35,381 nt of DNA from Clostridia bacterium (GTDB taxonomy: Bacteria; Bacillota_A; Clostridia; Oscillospirales; CAG-272). How positions within the stretch are numbered: position 1 is the first letter of the stretch; every line of letters begins with the position of its first letter. The DNA is taken from contig JAFTRB010000088.1 of NCBI GenBank assembly GCA_017462445.1, forward strand, positions 1 through 35,381. Direction: 5' to 3'. Below the pieces are notes generated by a model. It had not been told where the DNA came from, made no database searches, and saw only the letters and a list, made by a program, of their open reading frames with translations. Positions 8,061-15,369 of this stretch are shown here, one piece after another. The position numbers and the translations under genes were made by a program.

Positions 8061-8966
8061 TTACAAATTGTTCTTAAAGAACTCGATAGCATTCAAGCCT
8101 GCAATTCTTTCTACAACACTCTCGCTATACCTGCTTAACAAAAGCTCGATGAGCCTATCGTGAATGCTCCCCTTCTCGTCAAAGCCCTGAGGGTAGGAGG
8201 ATATCCCATCGATATCAAGCCCGAAGGCGAGAGCATTCTCACCGAGCTGCTCCAGCGCATAGTCAACCTGCCTGAAGATGTCAGAGGCATCTGCCTTGCC
8301 GCTCTCGTTCAGGAAGGAGGGGCAGAGATTAAGCCCGATAACACCGCCGCGGCGAGCAACACTGCGCGCGATATCGAGGGGCAGATTTCTTGACACTCCG
8401 CAAACATCGCGCAGATTAGAGTGGGTGGCAATCACCGGGTAGGCAGTAAGCTCCATCAGCTGGCGCGCCGCCCTGTCGGACAGATGCGAGATATCAAGCA
8501 CAATGCCAAGCTCGGAGCATCTCTCAACCATTTTCGCCCCCTCGGCGGTAAGCCCATAGTCATCAACCTCGCCCGAGCAGGCGGCAAGCTCGTTGGAATC
8601 CCAGGCAAGTCCCATTACACGGAGTCCGGCGCGATAGAGCGTTCCCAGCTCCTCCGACTCGGCAAACAGCCCTCCGCCGCCCTCAAGGGACAAAATGGCA
8701 GAGCGCTTGTCGCATTCAACGGCAAAGTTCAGATCATGGCAGCTAGTCACCGGGACAAGCCCCAAGCGCCTCTCCTCCGAGATAAACACATCAAGATAAT
8801 GCATCAGGCAGCGCCTTCTTGCCGAGGGCTGCTCCTCCCCTCTCGGCACAAACTCGGCAAAAAGCTGGAGCGCAGGGTACTCCCTCGACATATTGTATTT
8901 GTTAATCAAGCCGTTGTCCGCATTGACACGGGACAGGCTGTCACAGTGCAGGTCGGCAATATACAT
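8061..8966 (-). CDS. Membrane dipeptidase, peptidase family M19
   Basis: A 301-residue zinc dipeptidase of the renal dipeptidase family. Expected metal ligands are present: His7 and Asp9 in LHCDS, Glu95 in LSLEGGGGL, His161 in DISHLS and His182 in ATHSN. The C-terminal half has the typical GLDIDG segment. No signal peptide is present, so a cytoplasmic enzyme hydrolysing dipeptides, possibly including D-amino-acid dipeptides, is expected. Length fits the compact bacterial members. AGGAG lies 7-8 nt before the ATG. It is the first gene of an apparent two-gene operon with rhaM, an odd pairing. Confidence 0.87.
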   Translation of the reverse strand: MYIADLHCDSLSRVNADNGLINKYNMSREYPALQLFAEFVPRGEEQPSARRRCLMHYLDVFISEERRLGLVPVTSCHDLNFAVECDKRSAILSLEGGGGLFAESEELGTLYRAGLRVMGLAWDSNELAACSGEVDDYGLTAEGAKMVERCSELGIVLDISHLSDRAARQLMELTAYPVIATHSNLRDVCGVSRNLPLDIARSVARRGGVIGLNLCPSFLNESGKADASDIFRQVDYALEQLGENALAFGLDIDGISSYPQGFDEKGSIHDRLIELLLSRYSESVVERIAGLNAIEFFKNNL

Positions 8967-9009
8967 ACCGTTCTCCTCACATTCTTATTTACAAAGCTTC
9001 ATATTATAT

Positions 9010-9038
9010 ATATTACTACATTCTTAAAGGAATGTCAA
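9010..9038 (-). promoter_or_regulatory. Promoter of the dipeptidase-rhaM operon
   Basis: Minus-strand TTGACA (9033-9038) and TAATAT (9010-9015) are 17 nt apart. It is divergent from the T-box promoter about 40 bp away. Confidence 0.65.
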
Positions 9039-9076
9039 TTGTTTTATTTTTATACAGCCCGAGGCAAAAGTTTCTC

Positions 9077-9105
9077 TTGACAAAACCCCAGATTCCTAGT
9101 ATAAT
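9077..9105 (+). promoter_or_regulatory. Promoter of the T-box/Lrp/aminotransferase operon
   Basis: Perfect TTGACA (9077-9082) and TATAAT (9100-9105) with a 17-nt spacer. The T-box leader begins about 7 nt downstream. Confidence 0.85.
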
Positions 9106-9111
9106 TACACT

Positions 9112-9369
9112 ATACAAAACACGCAATAGGCAGAGATAGTAATGCGTAGAGGACCTACAGAGAGAGGGCGGACGGTGCAAGCCCCCGGTACCGACGCAGG
9201 AAGCCTTCTGCCGAGTGGGGAGCGAGAAAGGCTATGCCACAAGCTCCACGGGTGCGCCCGACAAAGCGCAGACTCACAGAGTCCGAGGGTAGCTCCGCGA
9301 GGGGTGCCGAAGCACGGTGGTAACACGGGTAATCCGTCCGTAGCATATAGGTATGCTATGGACTTTTTT
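9112..9369 (+). promoter_or_regulatory. T-box riboswitch (tRNA-sensing leader)
   Basis: The leader has the canonical parts in order. Stem I base GGCAG/CTGCC (9129-9133 and 9208-9212) and the specifier-loop AGTA (9138-9141) come first. The AGAGAG and GGTGCAAGCC distal motifs follow (about 9159-9183), then GAA (9200-9202). The T-box ACGGTGGTAACACG is at 9314-9327, and a terminator stem GTCCGTAGCATA/TATGCTATGGAC with T6 at 9336-9369. TGGT in the T-box fits tRNAs with discriminator A. Using the spacing seen in the second T-box of this window (GAA, one base, then the codon), the specifier is CCU (9204-9206, Pro). GCC (Ala) or UUC (Phe) by shifted reading cannot be excluded. It controls the downstream regulator and aminotransferase. 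Confidence 0.9.
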
Positions 9370-9384
9370 ATTTAAGGAGGTATT

Positions 9385-9867
9385 ATGAACAAGGATCTAC
9401 TAAAGCTAATTGAGAGCAATGCAAGGATGAGCACACAGGATATGGCGGCGGTGCTGAATAGACCCACGGAAGAGATTGAAAGAGAGATCGCCGCAATGGA
9501 GGCGGAGGGAATAATCCGCGGCTACAAGACGGTTATCGACTGGGACAAGGTGGACACCTGGACGGTCAGCGCAATCATCGAGCTTAAGGTTGTGCCAAAG
9601 GCAGGCTTCGGCTTCGAGGAGGTGGCCGAGCAGATTGCCTCCTACCCCGAGGTGGAGTCGGTTTCGCTGATGTCGGGAGCCTGTGACCTCTCGGTTGTTG
9701 TAAAGGGCAAGACCTTCCTTGAGGTGTCGAGCTTTGTTGCCAAGGAGCTGGCGTTCATCGATGGCGTGACCTCCACGGCTACCCAGTTCATTATGAGAAA
9801 ATACAAGGAGTACGGAGTCGAGCTTACAAAAAGCGAGGACGACGGAAGGAGCAAAATACTGTTATGA
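9385..9867 (+). CDS. Lrp/AsnC family transcriptional regulator
   Basis: A 160-residue protein with an N-terminal helix-turn-helix (about 1-45, beginning with LLKLIESNARMSTQDMAAVL) and a C-terminal RAM (AsnC ligand-binding) domain (about 60-145). The domain contains the typical EVESVSLMSGACDLSVVV stretch. Such proteins sense amino acids and form dimers or octamers. AAGGAGG lies 4-5 nt before the ATG. It is the first gene behind the T-box, and its stop overlaps the aminotransferase start (ATGA), so the two are translationally coupled. It probably tunes amino acid metabolism together with the coupled enzyme. Confidence 0.88.
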   Translation: MNKDLLKLIESNARMSTQDMAAVLNRPTEEIEREIAAMEAEGIIRGYKTVIDWDKVDTWTVSAIIELKVVPKAGFGFEEVAEQIASYPEVESVSLMSGACDLSVVVKGKTFLEVSSFVAKELAFIDGVTSTATQFIMRKYKEYGVELTKSEDDGRSKILL

Positions 9868-11033
9868 TGGATTATACGAAGCTTTTATCCGCTACCGTTC
9901 AGCAGATGAAGCCCTCGGGAATCCGCAAATTCTTTGATATAGCAAACACAATGGAGGGTGTAATCTCCCTGGGCGTCGGCGAGCCGGACTTCAGGACCCC
10001 CTGGCAGATTCGCTCAGCAGGCATAAGATCACTACAGAGGGCTTGCACAAGATATACCTCAAACCGCGGACTTATCGAGCTTAGGTCGGAAATTTCAGCA
10101 TATGTATCGCGAAAATACGGACCAAGCTATGACCCCGAGGGCGAAATCCTGGTAACCGTGGGAGGAAGCGAGGCAATAGATGCGGCAATCCGAGCAGTGA
10201 CAAATCCGGGGGATGAGATAATAATCCCCCAGCCCTCCTATGTATGCTATGAGCCGATAACGCGGCTTGCAGGCGGAGTTCCCGTAATTATCAATACTCA
10301 GGCAAAAAACAGCTTCAAGCTTACAAAAGAGGAGCTACTTGAAGCAATAAGTGAAAAAACAAAGGCGCTTATTCTCCCCTACCCCTGCAACCCGACGGGC
10401 GCAATAATGGAAAGGGAGGATCTTGAGAAAATTGCCGAGGTTCTTCGTGACAAGAACATCCTCGTCATCTCCGACGAGATATATGCAGAGCTTACCTTTG
10501 GAGGAACAAGGCACACAACAATAGCCGATATCCCGGGGATGAAGGAGAGGACCATCCTTATAAACGGCTTCTCCAAGGCGTTCTCAATGACGGGCTGGCG
10601 AATGGGCTATGCCTGTGGCCCCGAGCCGTTAATGAGCCAGATAACCAAGATACACCAATATTCAATTATTTGCGCCACAACAAACTCAAAGTATGCGGCA
10701 ATAGAGGCGCTCCGCTCCTGTGACAAGGAGGTGGGAGAGATGCTGGAGGAATATGATGTAAGAAGGAAGATTATCGTCAAGGGCTTCAATGATTTAGGGC
10801 TTGAATGCCGAGAGCCTAAGGGCGCCTTCTATGCCTTCCCATCTATTAAATCCACAGGGCTATCAAGCGAGGAGTTCTGCGAGAGACTGCTCTACTCCAA
10901 GAGGGTAGCTGTTGTTCCCGGCACCGCCTTTGGCGACTCGGGCGAGGGCTTTATCCGCGCATCCTATTGCTACTCCACCCTCCATATCAAGGAGGCTTTG
11001 AGAAGAATTGGCGAGTTCCTTGAGGAGCTTTAG
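9864..11033 (+). CDS. Class I/II aminotransferase (PLP-dependent)
   Basis: A 389-residue fold-type I aminotransferase. PLP-site residues are clear: the NPTGA motif with Asn176, SDEIYAEL with Asp204 and Tyr207, and the Schiff-base lysine Lys238 in NGFSKAFSMTGWR. The C-terminal substrate Arg lies in GFIRASYC. It resembles aspartate, aromatic and alanine aminotransferases of the PatA/AspC group; the substrate cannot be fixed from sequence. The start overlaps the Lrp stop by 4 nt; ATG at 9867 is an alternative. T-box control by an uncharged tRNA suggests a biosynthetic role for one amino acid, and the T-box argues against Asp or Asn because their tRNAs carry discriminator G. Confidence 0.88.
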   Translation: MMDYTKLLSATVQQMKPSGIRKFFDIANTMEGVISLGVGEPDFRTPWQIRSAGIRSLQRACTRYTSNRGLIELRSEISAYVSRKYGPSYDPEGEILVTVGGSEAIDAAIRAVTNPGDEIIIPQPSYVCYEPITRLAGGVPVIINTQAKNSFKLTKEELLEAISEKTKALILPYPCNPTGAIMEREDLEKIAEVLRDKNILVISDEIYAELTFGGTRHTTIADIPGMKERTILINGFSKAFSMTGWRMGYACGPEPLMSQITKIHQYSIICATTNSKYAAIEALRSCDKEVGEMLEEYDVRRKIIVKGFNDLGLECREPKGAFYAFPSIKSTGLSSEEFCERLLYSKRVAVVPGTAFGDSGEGFIRASYCYSTLHIKEALRRIGEFLEEL

Positions 11034-11042
11034 CTCCATTTT

Positions 11043-11078
11043 AAAAGAGACATTATGCCTGCATAATGTCTCTTTTTT
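11043..11078. terminator. Bidirectional terminator
   Basis: AAAAGAGACATTATGC (11043-11058) pairs perfectly with GCATAATGTCTCTTTT (11061-11076) around a CT loop. It serves both the aminotransferase operon and the convergent 11091-12761 gene. Confidence 0.9.
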
Positions 11079-11090
11079 GTATTTAATTGT

Positions 11091-12761
11091 TTACATTTTT
11101 GTTATTTTGATATCAACCGCAAGGCCGCTTCTTCCGCGAACAAGCAGCCGTCTATATACGCCGTTTCTGTTATAAGAGAGGCTACCCGTGTCAAATATTT
11201 CGCCATTTGTCAGATATTCAAGCTGCCAGGAGCGGTATTGCAGCAGGGCTTTATTCGTCCCTATTTCCAAGAAAGGCTCGCCCAAGCCGCATTCTTCAAG
11301 CATAGGCAGATAAAGGCAAAGCTCGCCCTCGCCATGCACGGTGACGGAAAGCCCCTCGGGGCTTAACCGATATGTGGTTGTAACCTGATTTGCAAAAAGG
11401 CTCACCTCCGCTATATCCCCCGACACCATCGACTCAAGGAGATTGCATTCCTCGCATTCGAGCGCACTCCTATCCAGTGCGGATAGACCGATAAGCGAGA
11501 GGGGCAGCGGCTCCGCCCCTCCTATGGAGTAGGTGGGCTTTGGCGGACAGGGAACCGACAGACAGATTTCGCTCGGTGCGCCCCTGCGGTGAAGCCTACC
11601 AAGGCCTATTGCGTCATAGCCCGTCTTCGCCCTGTGGGACACCTGCGCCGTATAATCCCCCGCCTTAAGCACCGTCTGACCGAAATGATTGGATAAGGAG
11701 GCTACATAGGTGCGTGCTTCGCCCTTATATTCCGCCTGTGGGAATGCGCAATCCTCGATAATCACATTATCAAGATAGGAAATCATATATGCGGCATAGA
11801 GGCTTGAGGCGGTGGTTATCATATACTTATCGAAGTAGGCATACTCCTCGCAGCCATAGCCACCCCGAGGGTTAAAGCCGTTCTTGATGTGCGAGAGTGG
11901 CTCCCTGCTAAGCCAGCCCTCAAGCGAGGAAAGCACCCTATCGATGGAGGCGGCGAAGGCATCCCTCCGCTCTATGTCTCCAAGCCCTTCATATCTGCGC
12001 CTTTCATACTCCAGCGTGATAAGCGCGGTTGCCTCGTTATGCAGAAATTGGTTGCTCCTGCCTCCGTAGGGTATCTCGCCAAGCGCCGACAGGCTTTCAA
12101 GCGACAGAAGCCCTGCGCGCATCAGGCTCTCGTCCATCCTCCTTGCAAACTCGCCCCTGTATCCAAAGGCAAGAAGCTGGGCAAAAAGCCCCCTTGAAAC
12201 ATAGTCATAGACAATGGTAGCAAGGAAAAGATCATCGCGGTACATCCCGTTTTCATCAAGGAGACGCATCTGGGTAGCCAGCTGGGTTTCGATAAACTCG
12301 CCCTCGTCATCGCACAGACCTACAAGCCCACGCAGATGCTCGCTGACCGAGGCAAACAGCACCCAGTTAAAGGCGGTCTCCTCTCTGCTCCTTACAACAA
12401 GCTCATATGCCTGCCACCTGTCAATGGAGGAAAGCTGACTCCGCCAGAGCATAATTCTCTCCCTCGGCACAAGCTCTGTCCGCTCAAGCTCCAGAATGCA
12501 AAGAATTATTTCCTTTACAGAAAAGTTGTTCGCAGCCCTGACACGGGGTATCTCACGGCAGCAGAGATCCATCATGCGAATAAAGAGGGGCAAAAGCCCT
12601 ACCCTATACCCGTGTGAAATTAAAATGCCAAGATTTACAGCAAGACGGGGGAAGCCGTGCTCGGTCAGCCCCTCTCTCTCCACCCTCTCGGTGTACTCAA
12701 TTATGTCCCCATCCGAGTAGGCATCAAGCGTCCTTGCCATAAGCTCTATATATCTGTTCAT
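11091..12761 (-). CDS. Uncharacterised protein, possible toroid-fold carbohydrate-active protein
   Basis: A 556-residue protein that I do not recognise with confidence. The first 350 residues are helical and rich in paired aromatic and charged stretches, with a GGRSNQFLHNE segment and NPRGGYGCEEYAYFDKYM. The last 200 residues look like beta-strands. This two-part layout resembles heparinase-like or DUF2264-like enzymes with an alpha/alpha toroid plus beta-sandwich, but no catalytic signature is certain. No signal peptide. The start is ATG at 12761, because GAGGTG lies just upstream; the frame also opens with GTG at 12770. It is a single-gene unit. A role in polysaccharide breakdown is only inferred from fold impression. 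Confidence 0.5.
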   Translation of the reverse strand: MNRYIELMARTLDAYSDGDIIEYTERVEREGLTEHGFPRLAVNLGILISHGYRVGLLPLFIRMMDLCCREIPRVRAANNFSVKEIILCILELERTELVPRERIMLWRSQLSSIDRWQAYELVVRSREETAFNWVLFASVSEHLRGLVGLCDDEGEFIETQLATQMRLLDENGMYRDDLFLATIVYDYVSRGLFAQLLAFGYRGEFARRMDESLMRAGLLSLESLSALGEIPYGGRSNQFLHNEATALITLEYERRRYEGLGDIERRDAFAASIDRVLSSLEGWLSREPLSHIKNGFNPRGGYGCEEYAYFDKYMITTASSLYAAYMISYLDNVIIEDCAFPQAEYKGEARTYVASLSNHFGQTVLKAGDYTAQVSHRAKTGYDAIGLGRLHRRGAPSEICLSVPCPPKPTYSIGGAEPLPLSLIGLSALDRSALECEECNLLESMVSGDIAEVSLFANQVTTTYRLSPEGLSVTVHGEGELCLYLPMLEECGLGEPFLEIGTNKALLQYRSWQLEYLTNGEIFDTGSLSYNRNGVYRRLLVRGRSGLAVDIKITKM

Positions 12762-12779
12762 ATTAATCACCTCGCCTAT

Positions 12780-12808
12780 ATTTTAAGTCCTGAAGTGCTA
12801 TTTGTCAA
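12780..12808 (-). promoter_or_regulatory. Promoter of the 11091-12761 gene
   Basis: Minus-strand TTGACA (12803-12808) and TAAAAT (12780-12785), 17 nt apart. Transcription would start about 11-13 nt before the ATG, giving a very short leader. Confidence 0.5.
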
Positions 12809-12841
12809 TACCCGTGCGCCATTTGTGACGGTTGAATGATG

Positions 12842-13333
12842 GCAAAGCAAGCCTAGCCACACCAAAGCCCTGCATCGTAGGTCGGAGGCTTGCTCCTGCC
12901 ACCTCCCAGAAAACCCGCAAAGCCCCCACCGCACCGAAGGCACGCCACTTTTAAAGCCTTCCCCAGTGGGTAGCGAAGCGGCAGAACGGTAGTGAATTGC
13001 ATTAATAATGCAAGAGCCGTTCTGTGCCCGAGCCGCAGCGAGACAGGGGGACCGCAGAGCGGTGGATGAGGTGTCATTAAGGTGGGATAACCCACAGAGC
13101 AAGCCCCCGACCATACCGAAGGCACGCCCCCACCATACCGAAGGCACGCCACTATTAAAGCCTTCCCCTCGAGGGGAAGGTGTCTTGCTGTGCAAGACGG
13201 ATGAGGTGTCTTGTAATGTTGGCTGCCCAAAGAGCAAGCTCAACCCAAGCTCATGTTAAAGCCTCCCTCCCCACGGGGAAGGTGTAGTGCGCAAGCCCCT
13301 TTGTGTCATCCTGAGGCGGAGCCGAAGGATCTC
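12842..13333. repeat. Cluster of dispersed intergenic repeats
   Basis: Non-coding repeat mosaic. CCATACCGAAGGCACGCC occurs twice (13111-13128 and 13133-13150), with a variant at 12929-12946. AAAGCCTTCCCC occurs at about 12953 and 13157. A perfect 20-bp palindrome CCTTCCCCTCGAGGGGAAGG lies at 13161-13180. GGATGAGGTGTC is repeated, and TGTCATCCTGAGGCGGAGCCGAAGGATCTC ends the block near 13333. The last element recurs in diverged form at 33190-33390. Open frames across this block on the minus strand are products of the repeats. Confidence 0.75.
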
Positions 13334-13409
13334 TAATGCTGTGAAGTTCGCTCTGCGAGTAAAGCTTTTCCTGACGGAAAAGGCTGTAATAGAAAAGAGT
13401 AAAAGAGTT

Positions 13410-13451
13410 GTCCCCTATTGAATAGTCTCAAAAGCGAGCTCGATAGGGGAC
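13410..13451 (-). terminator. Hairpin downstream of the TIR-like gene
   Basis: GTCCCCTAT (13410-13418) and ATAGGGGAC (13443-13451) pair perfectly around a 24-nt loop. On the minus strand it follows the TIR-like gene by about 80 nt, with a T-rich tail, so it may end that operon. It may also mark the left edge of the island. Confidence 0.45.
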
Positions 13452-13529
13452 ATTAATCTTTTTTCTTCTTTCTATTCAGTTTTCAAAAAATGTGTTGTAC
13501 TTATTATAATACTTTTTGAATGATACCTT

Positions 13530-14063
13530 TTATTTTGCGTTATTGATAGTCCTTTTTATGCCTTGATAATTCAATACCTTTCTTAGCGCATATCCCGAAT
13601 AAACCCAATGATATGCTGCAATATGTTCACCAAGGTATCTAACTGCTTCGGGACATTTGTTTCTATCAACAATTTTATCGTTGTATACAACTATGATACT
13701 TAACCCATCCTTAACAGCCTTCTCGCATTCATACTGAATAAAACTGCTGTAATCGACCATGTGCCCTTTGGTACACCTTTTCCGTGCAGATGAATAATAA
13801 GAGCAATATTGGCAACCGCCTTTTGTTACAGAATTTGTGTGTGCTCCTACAATCAAAAGGAAGATTTTCGATCCACTCATACGATCTGCCAATGAACGCT
13901 TAATCGTACATGCTAAGCTCCAATCATAACTCTGCTTAAGATCGTGAGCATCTGAAAAGTGTAGCGAATAATACTCGCTATTGTTCCAATCATGAAGCTG
14001 ATCAATAAGATCTTTATCCCCATCCCATTCAGCCGCTAAATATAATCTAGTTCTGTAATGCAT
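13530..14063 (-). CDS. TIR-like ThsB-type protein (Thoeris-like)
   Basis: A 177-residue protein that resembles the MTH538 TIR-like family to which Thoeris ThsB proteins belong. Features are an N-terminal strand RTRLYLAAEWDGDKD, the FSDAHDL motif (36-42), KRSLADRMSGSKIFLLIVGAHT, then FIQYECEKAV. Glu112 in that last segment sits where TIR NADases carry the catalytic Glu. ThsB proteins sense infection and make an ADP-ribose-type signal from NAD. Unusual here is a Cys-rich insert (Cys84, Cys87, Cys97, His101) that could bind zinc. It lies 15 nt downstream of the macro-domain gene with GGAAAGGA before the ATG, so both are one operon. Low-GC composition supports transfer. Function is inferred from family and partner. 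Confidence 0.7.
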   Translation of the reverse strand: MHYRTRLYLAAEWDGDKDLIDQLHDWNNSEYYSLHFSDAHDLKQSYDWSLACTIKRSLADRMSGSKIFLLIVGAHTNSVTKGGCQYCSYYSSARKRCTKGHMVDYSSFIQYECEKAVKDGLSIIVVYNDKIVDRNKCPEAVRYLGEHIAAYHWVYSGYALRKVLNYQGIKRTINNAK

Positions 14064-14078
14064 TTGGTCCTTTCCGAG

Positions 14079-15185
14079 TTAGTTTAACTCTGCTATCATA
14101 GTATCCAATGCAACAATATGTATTTGTCCATTGATTTTTTCTGCGTGTGCTAAGAAGGTTTCTTTTATTAGTTGCAACGCTTCTTTAGGTTGTAGACGCG
14201 CTCTTGATTTGCCAGTCCCAAGCACGGGAATATATATTTCGTATCCCATCCCAAGCTCATCATAATAATCAAGAAGCTTTTCTACTGCTTTTTTAATAGA
14301 ATCTTTTGAGCTTCTTGCCAAATTTCTACCATCAAAGTCCGAAATGGCAAGCAAATAATAAATAGTGTTCTCGTGTTGAATAACTACCGTTGTTCCGATG
14401 GGATATTTATTTTTGTTACCACCTTTTCCTTGGCTTTTGCTCGATGGTGTTATACCGGCTACGGTTAGGTGTTTTTGAATCCGCTGATCCAATTCCCGCT
14501 TGTCCATCACTTGTAGAATGCGTAAAAGCCATTGCCCATGAATAGTTTGTTCAGACACCAATGGACATATTTCATCTTCCAGGTTTGTTGTGAGTTGAGT
14601 ATCAAAGGCAGTGTTTACGGGAACAACCACTATTCTTCGTTCTATGTGTTGATTATCAAAAGCTAATTTAATTAAGTCACCGCTGACAAGTTTGATAGCA
14701 TTGTTTCCACTTTGCCAAAGTATTTTTTCCTTATGTACTTTTAGATTGTTTGCTTTTATGGCTTCAATTAAAACCGCCGCAAACAACTCGATGCCTTGAA
14801 GGGCAAGATATTCGCTTTTAACAACATCATCTAGGGAATAATCCATTTGCACAAGTTCTTTTAATGCTTGCTCAAGAGCAACCATCCTTGATTTGTTTAA
14901 GTAATCGTCAAAGAATGGCGGGAGAGCTTTCATAAGAGCTTGTTTTGCGGAAAGCTTACAGAAAGGAACCCTTATTGTTGATGATATATCTTCCTTTTGA
15001 TTGAGCAAAAGGCTGATTTTGCTTTTTGTTATATAATAGGGATTATCTCCTTTTTTGTTTTTAACAACAATTTTCAATTCCGCGCTTATATAGTCAATCA
15101 AACCGCTAACAAAATCCTCGTCCGATATTCCAATATTATTAGCGAATGGCTTGATTGCCTTGATAAAGGATGCAAAATTGAGCAT
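14079..15185 (-). CDS. ThsA-type macro-domain effector with unfamiliar N-terminal domain
   Basis: A 368-residue protein. Residues about 164-368 match the macro domain of type II Thoeris ThsA as I know it: VVVPVNTAFD (186-195), a TIHGQW segment (214-219), YPIGT (261-265), YYLLAISDFDGRNLA (276-290) and PVLGTGKSR (320-328). In Thoeris this domain binds the TIR-made ADP-ribose signal and switches on the effector. In known type II systems the N-terminus is a membrane anchor. Here residues 1-163 are soluble and mostly helical, with no transmembrane segment, ending in EYLALQGIELFAAVLIEAIKANN, which vaguely recalls C-terminal domains of other defence proteins. The killing function is therefore unknown. 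It is first in the operon, followed by the TIR-like gene. Confidence 0.7.
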   Translation of the reverse strand: MLNFASFIKAIKPFANNIGISDEDFVSGLIDYISAELKIVVKNKKGDNPYYITKSKISLLLNQKEDISSTIRVPFCKLSAKQALMKALPPFFDDYLNKSRMVALEQALKELVQMDYSLDDVVKSEYLALQGIELFAAVLIEAIKANNLKVHKEKILWQSGNNAIKLVSGDLIKLAFDNQHIERRIVVVPVNTAFDTQLTTNLEDEICPLVSEQTIHGQWLLRILQVMDKRELDQRIQKHLTVAGITPSSKSQGKGGNKNKYPIGTTVVIQHENTIYYLLAISDFDGRNLARSSKDSIKKAVEKLLDYYDELGMGYEIYIPVLGTGKSRARLQPKEALQLIKETFLAHAEKINGQIHIVALDTMIAELN

Positions 15186-15293
15186 CTTATATCCCCCTTT
15201 TCCCAGAAACTTTTCAGAAACTTTACGATAACGAAAACCACCTCAAATTGCGATAGAATGTATGTGCAACAGCCAAGTAGTTTGCTCTTTTCT

Positions 15294-15299
15294 ATTATA
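15294..15299 (-). promoter_or_regulatory. Extended -10 promoter of the Thoeris-like operon
   Basis: On the minus strand TGGTATAAT gives an extended -10 element, with a weak TGGAAA -35 box 17 nt upstream. It lies about 110 nt before the macro-protein start codon. Confidence 0.45.
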
Positions 15300-15369
15300 C
15301 CACAAATCTACTATTATTTCCAGTGGTATGGGCATTGTTGTAAATTTATTTTATCGGAGGTGATATACC

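Noticed and set aside
13111..13150. Tandem 18-bp repeats considered as a CRISPR array
   Set aside because: There are only two adjacent copies with a 4-bp gap, no spacers and no cas genes.
12776..13243. Minus-strand frames through the repeat cluster
   Set aside because: They are made of the dispersed repeat units and have no ribosome site.
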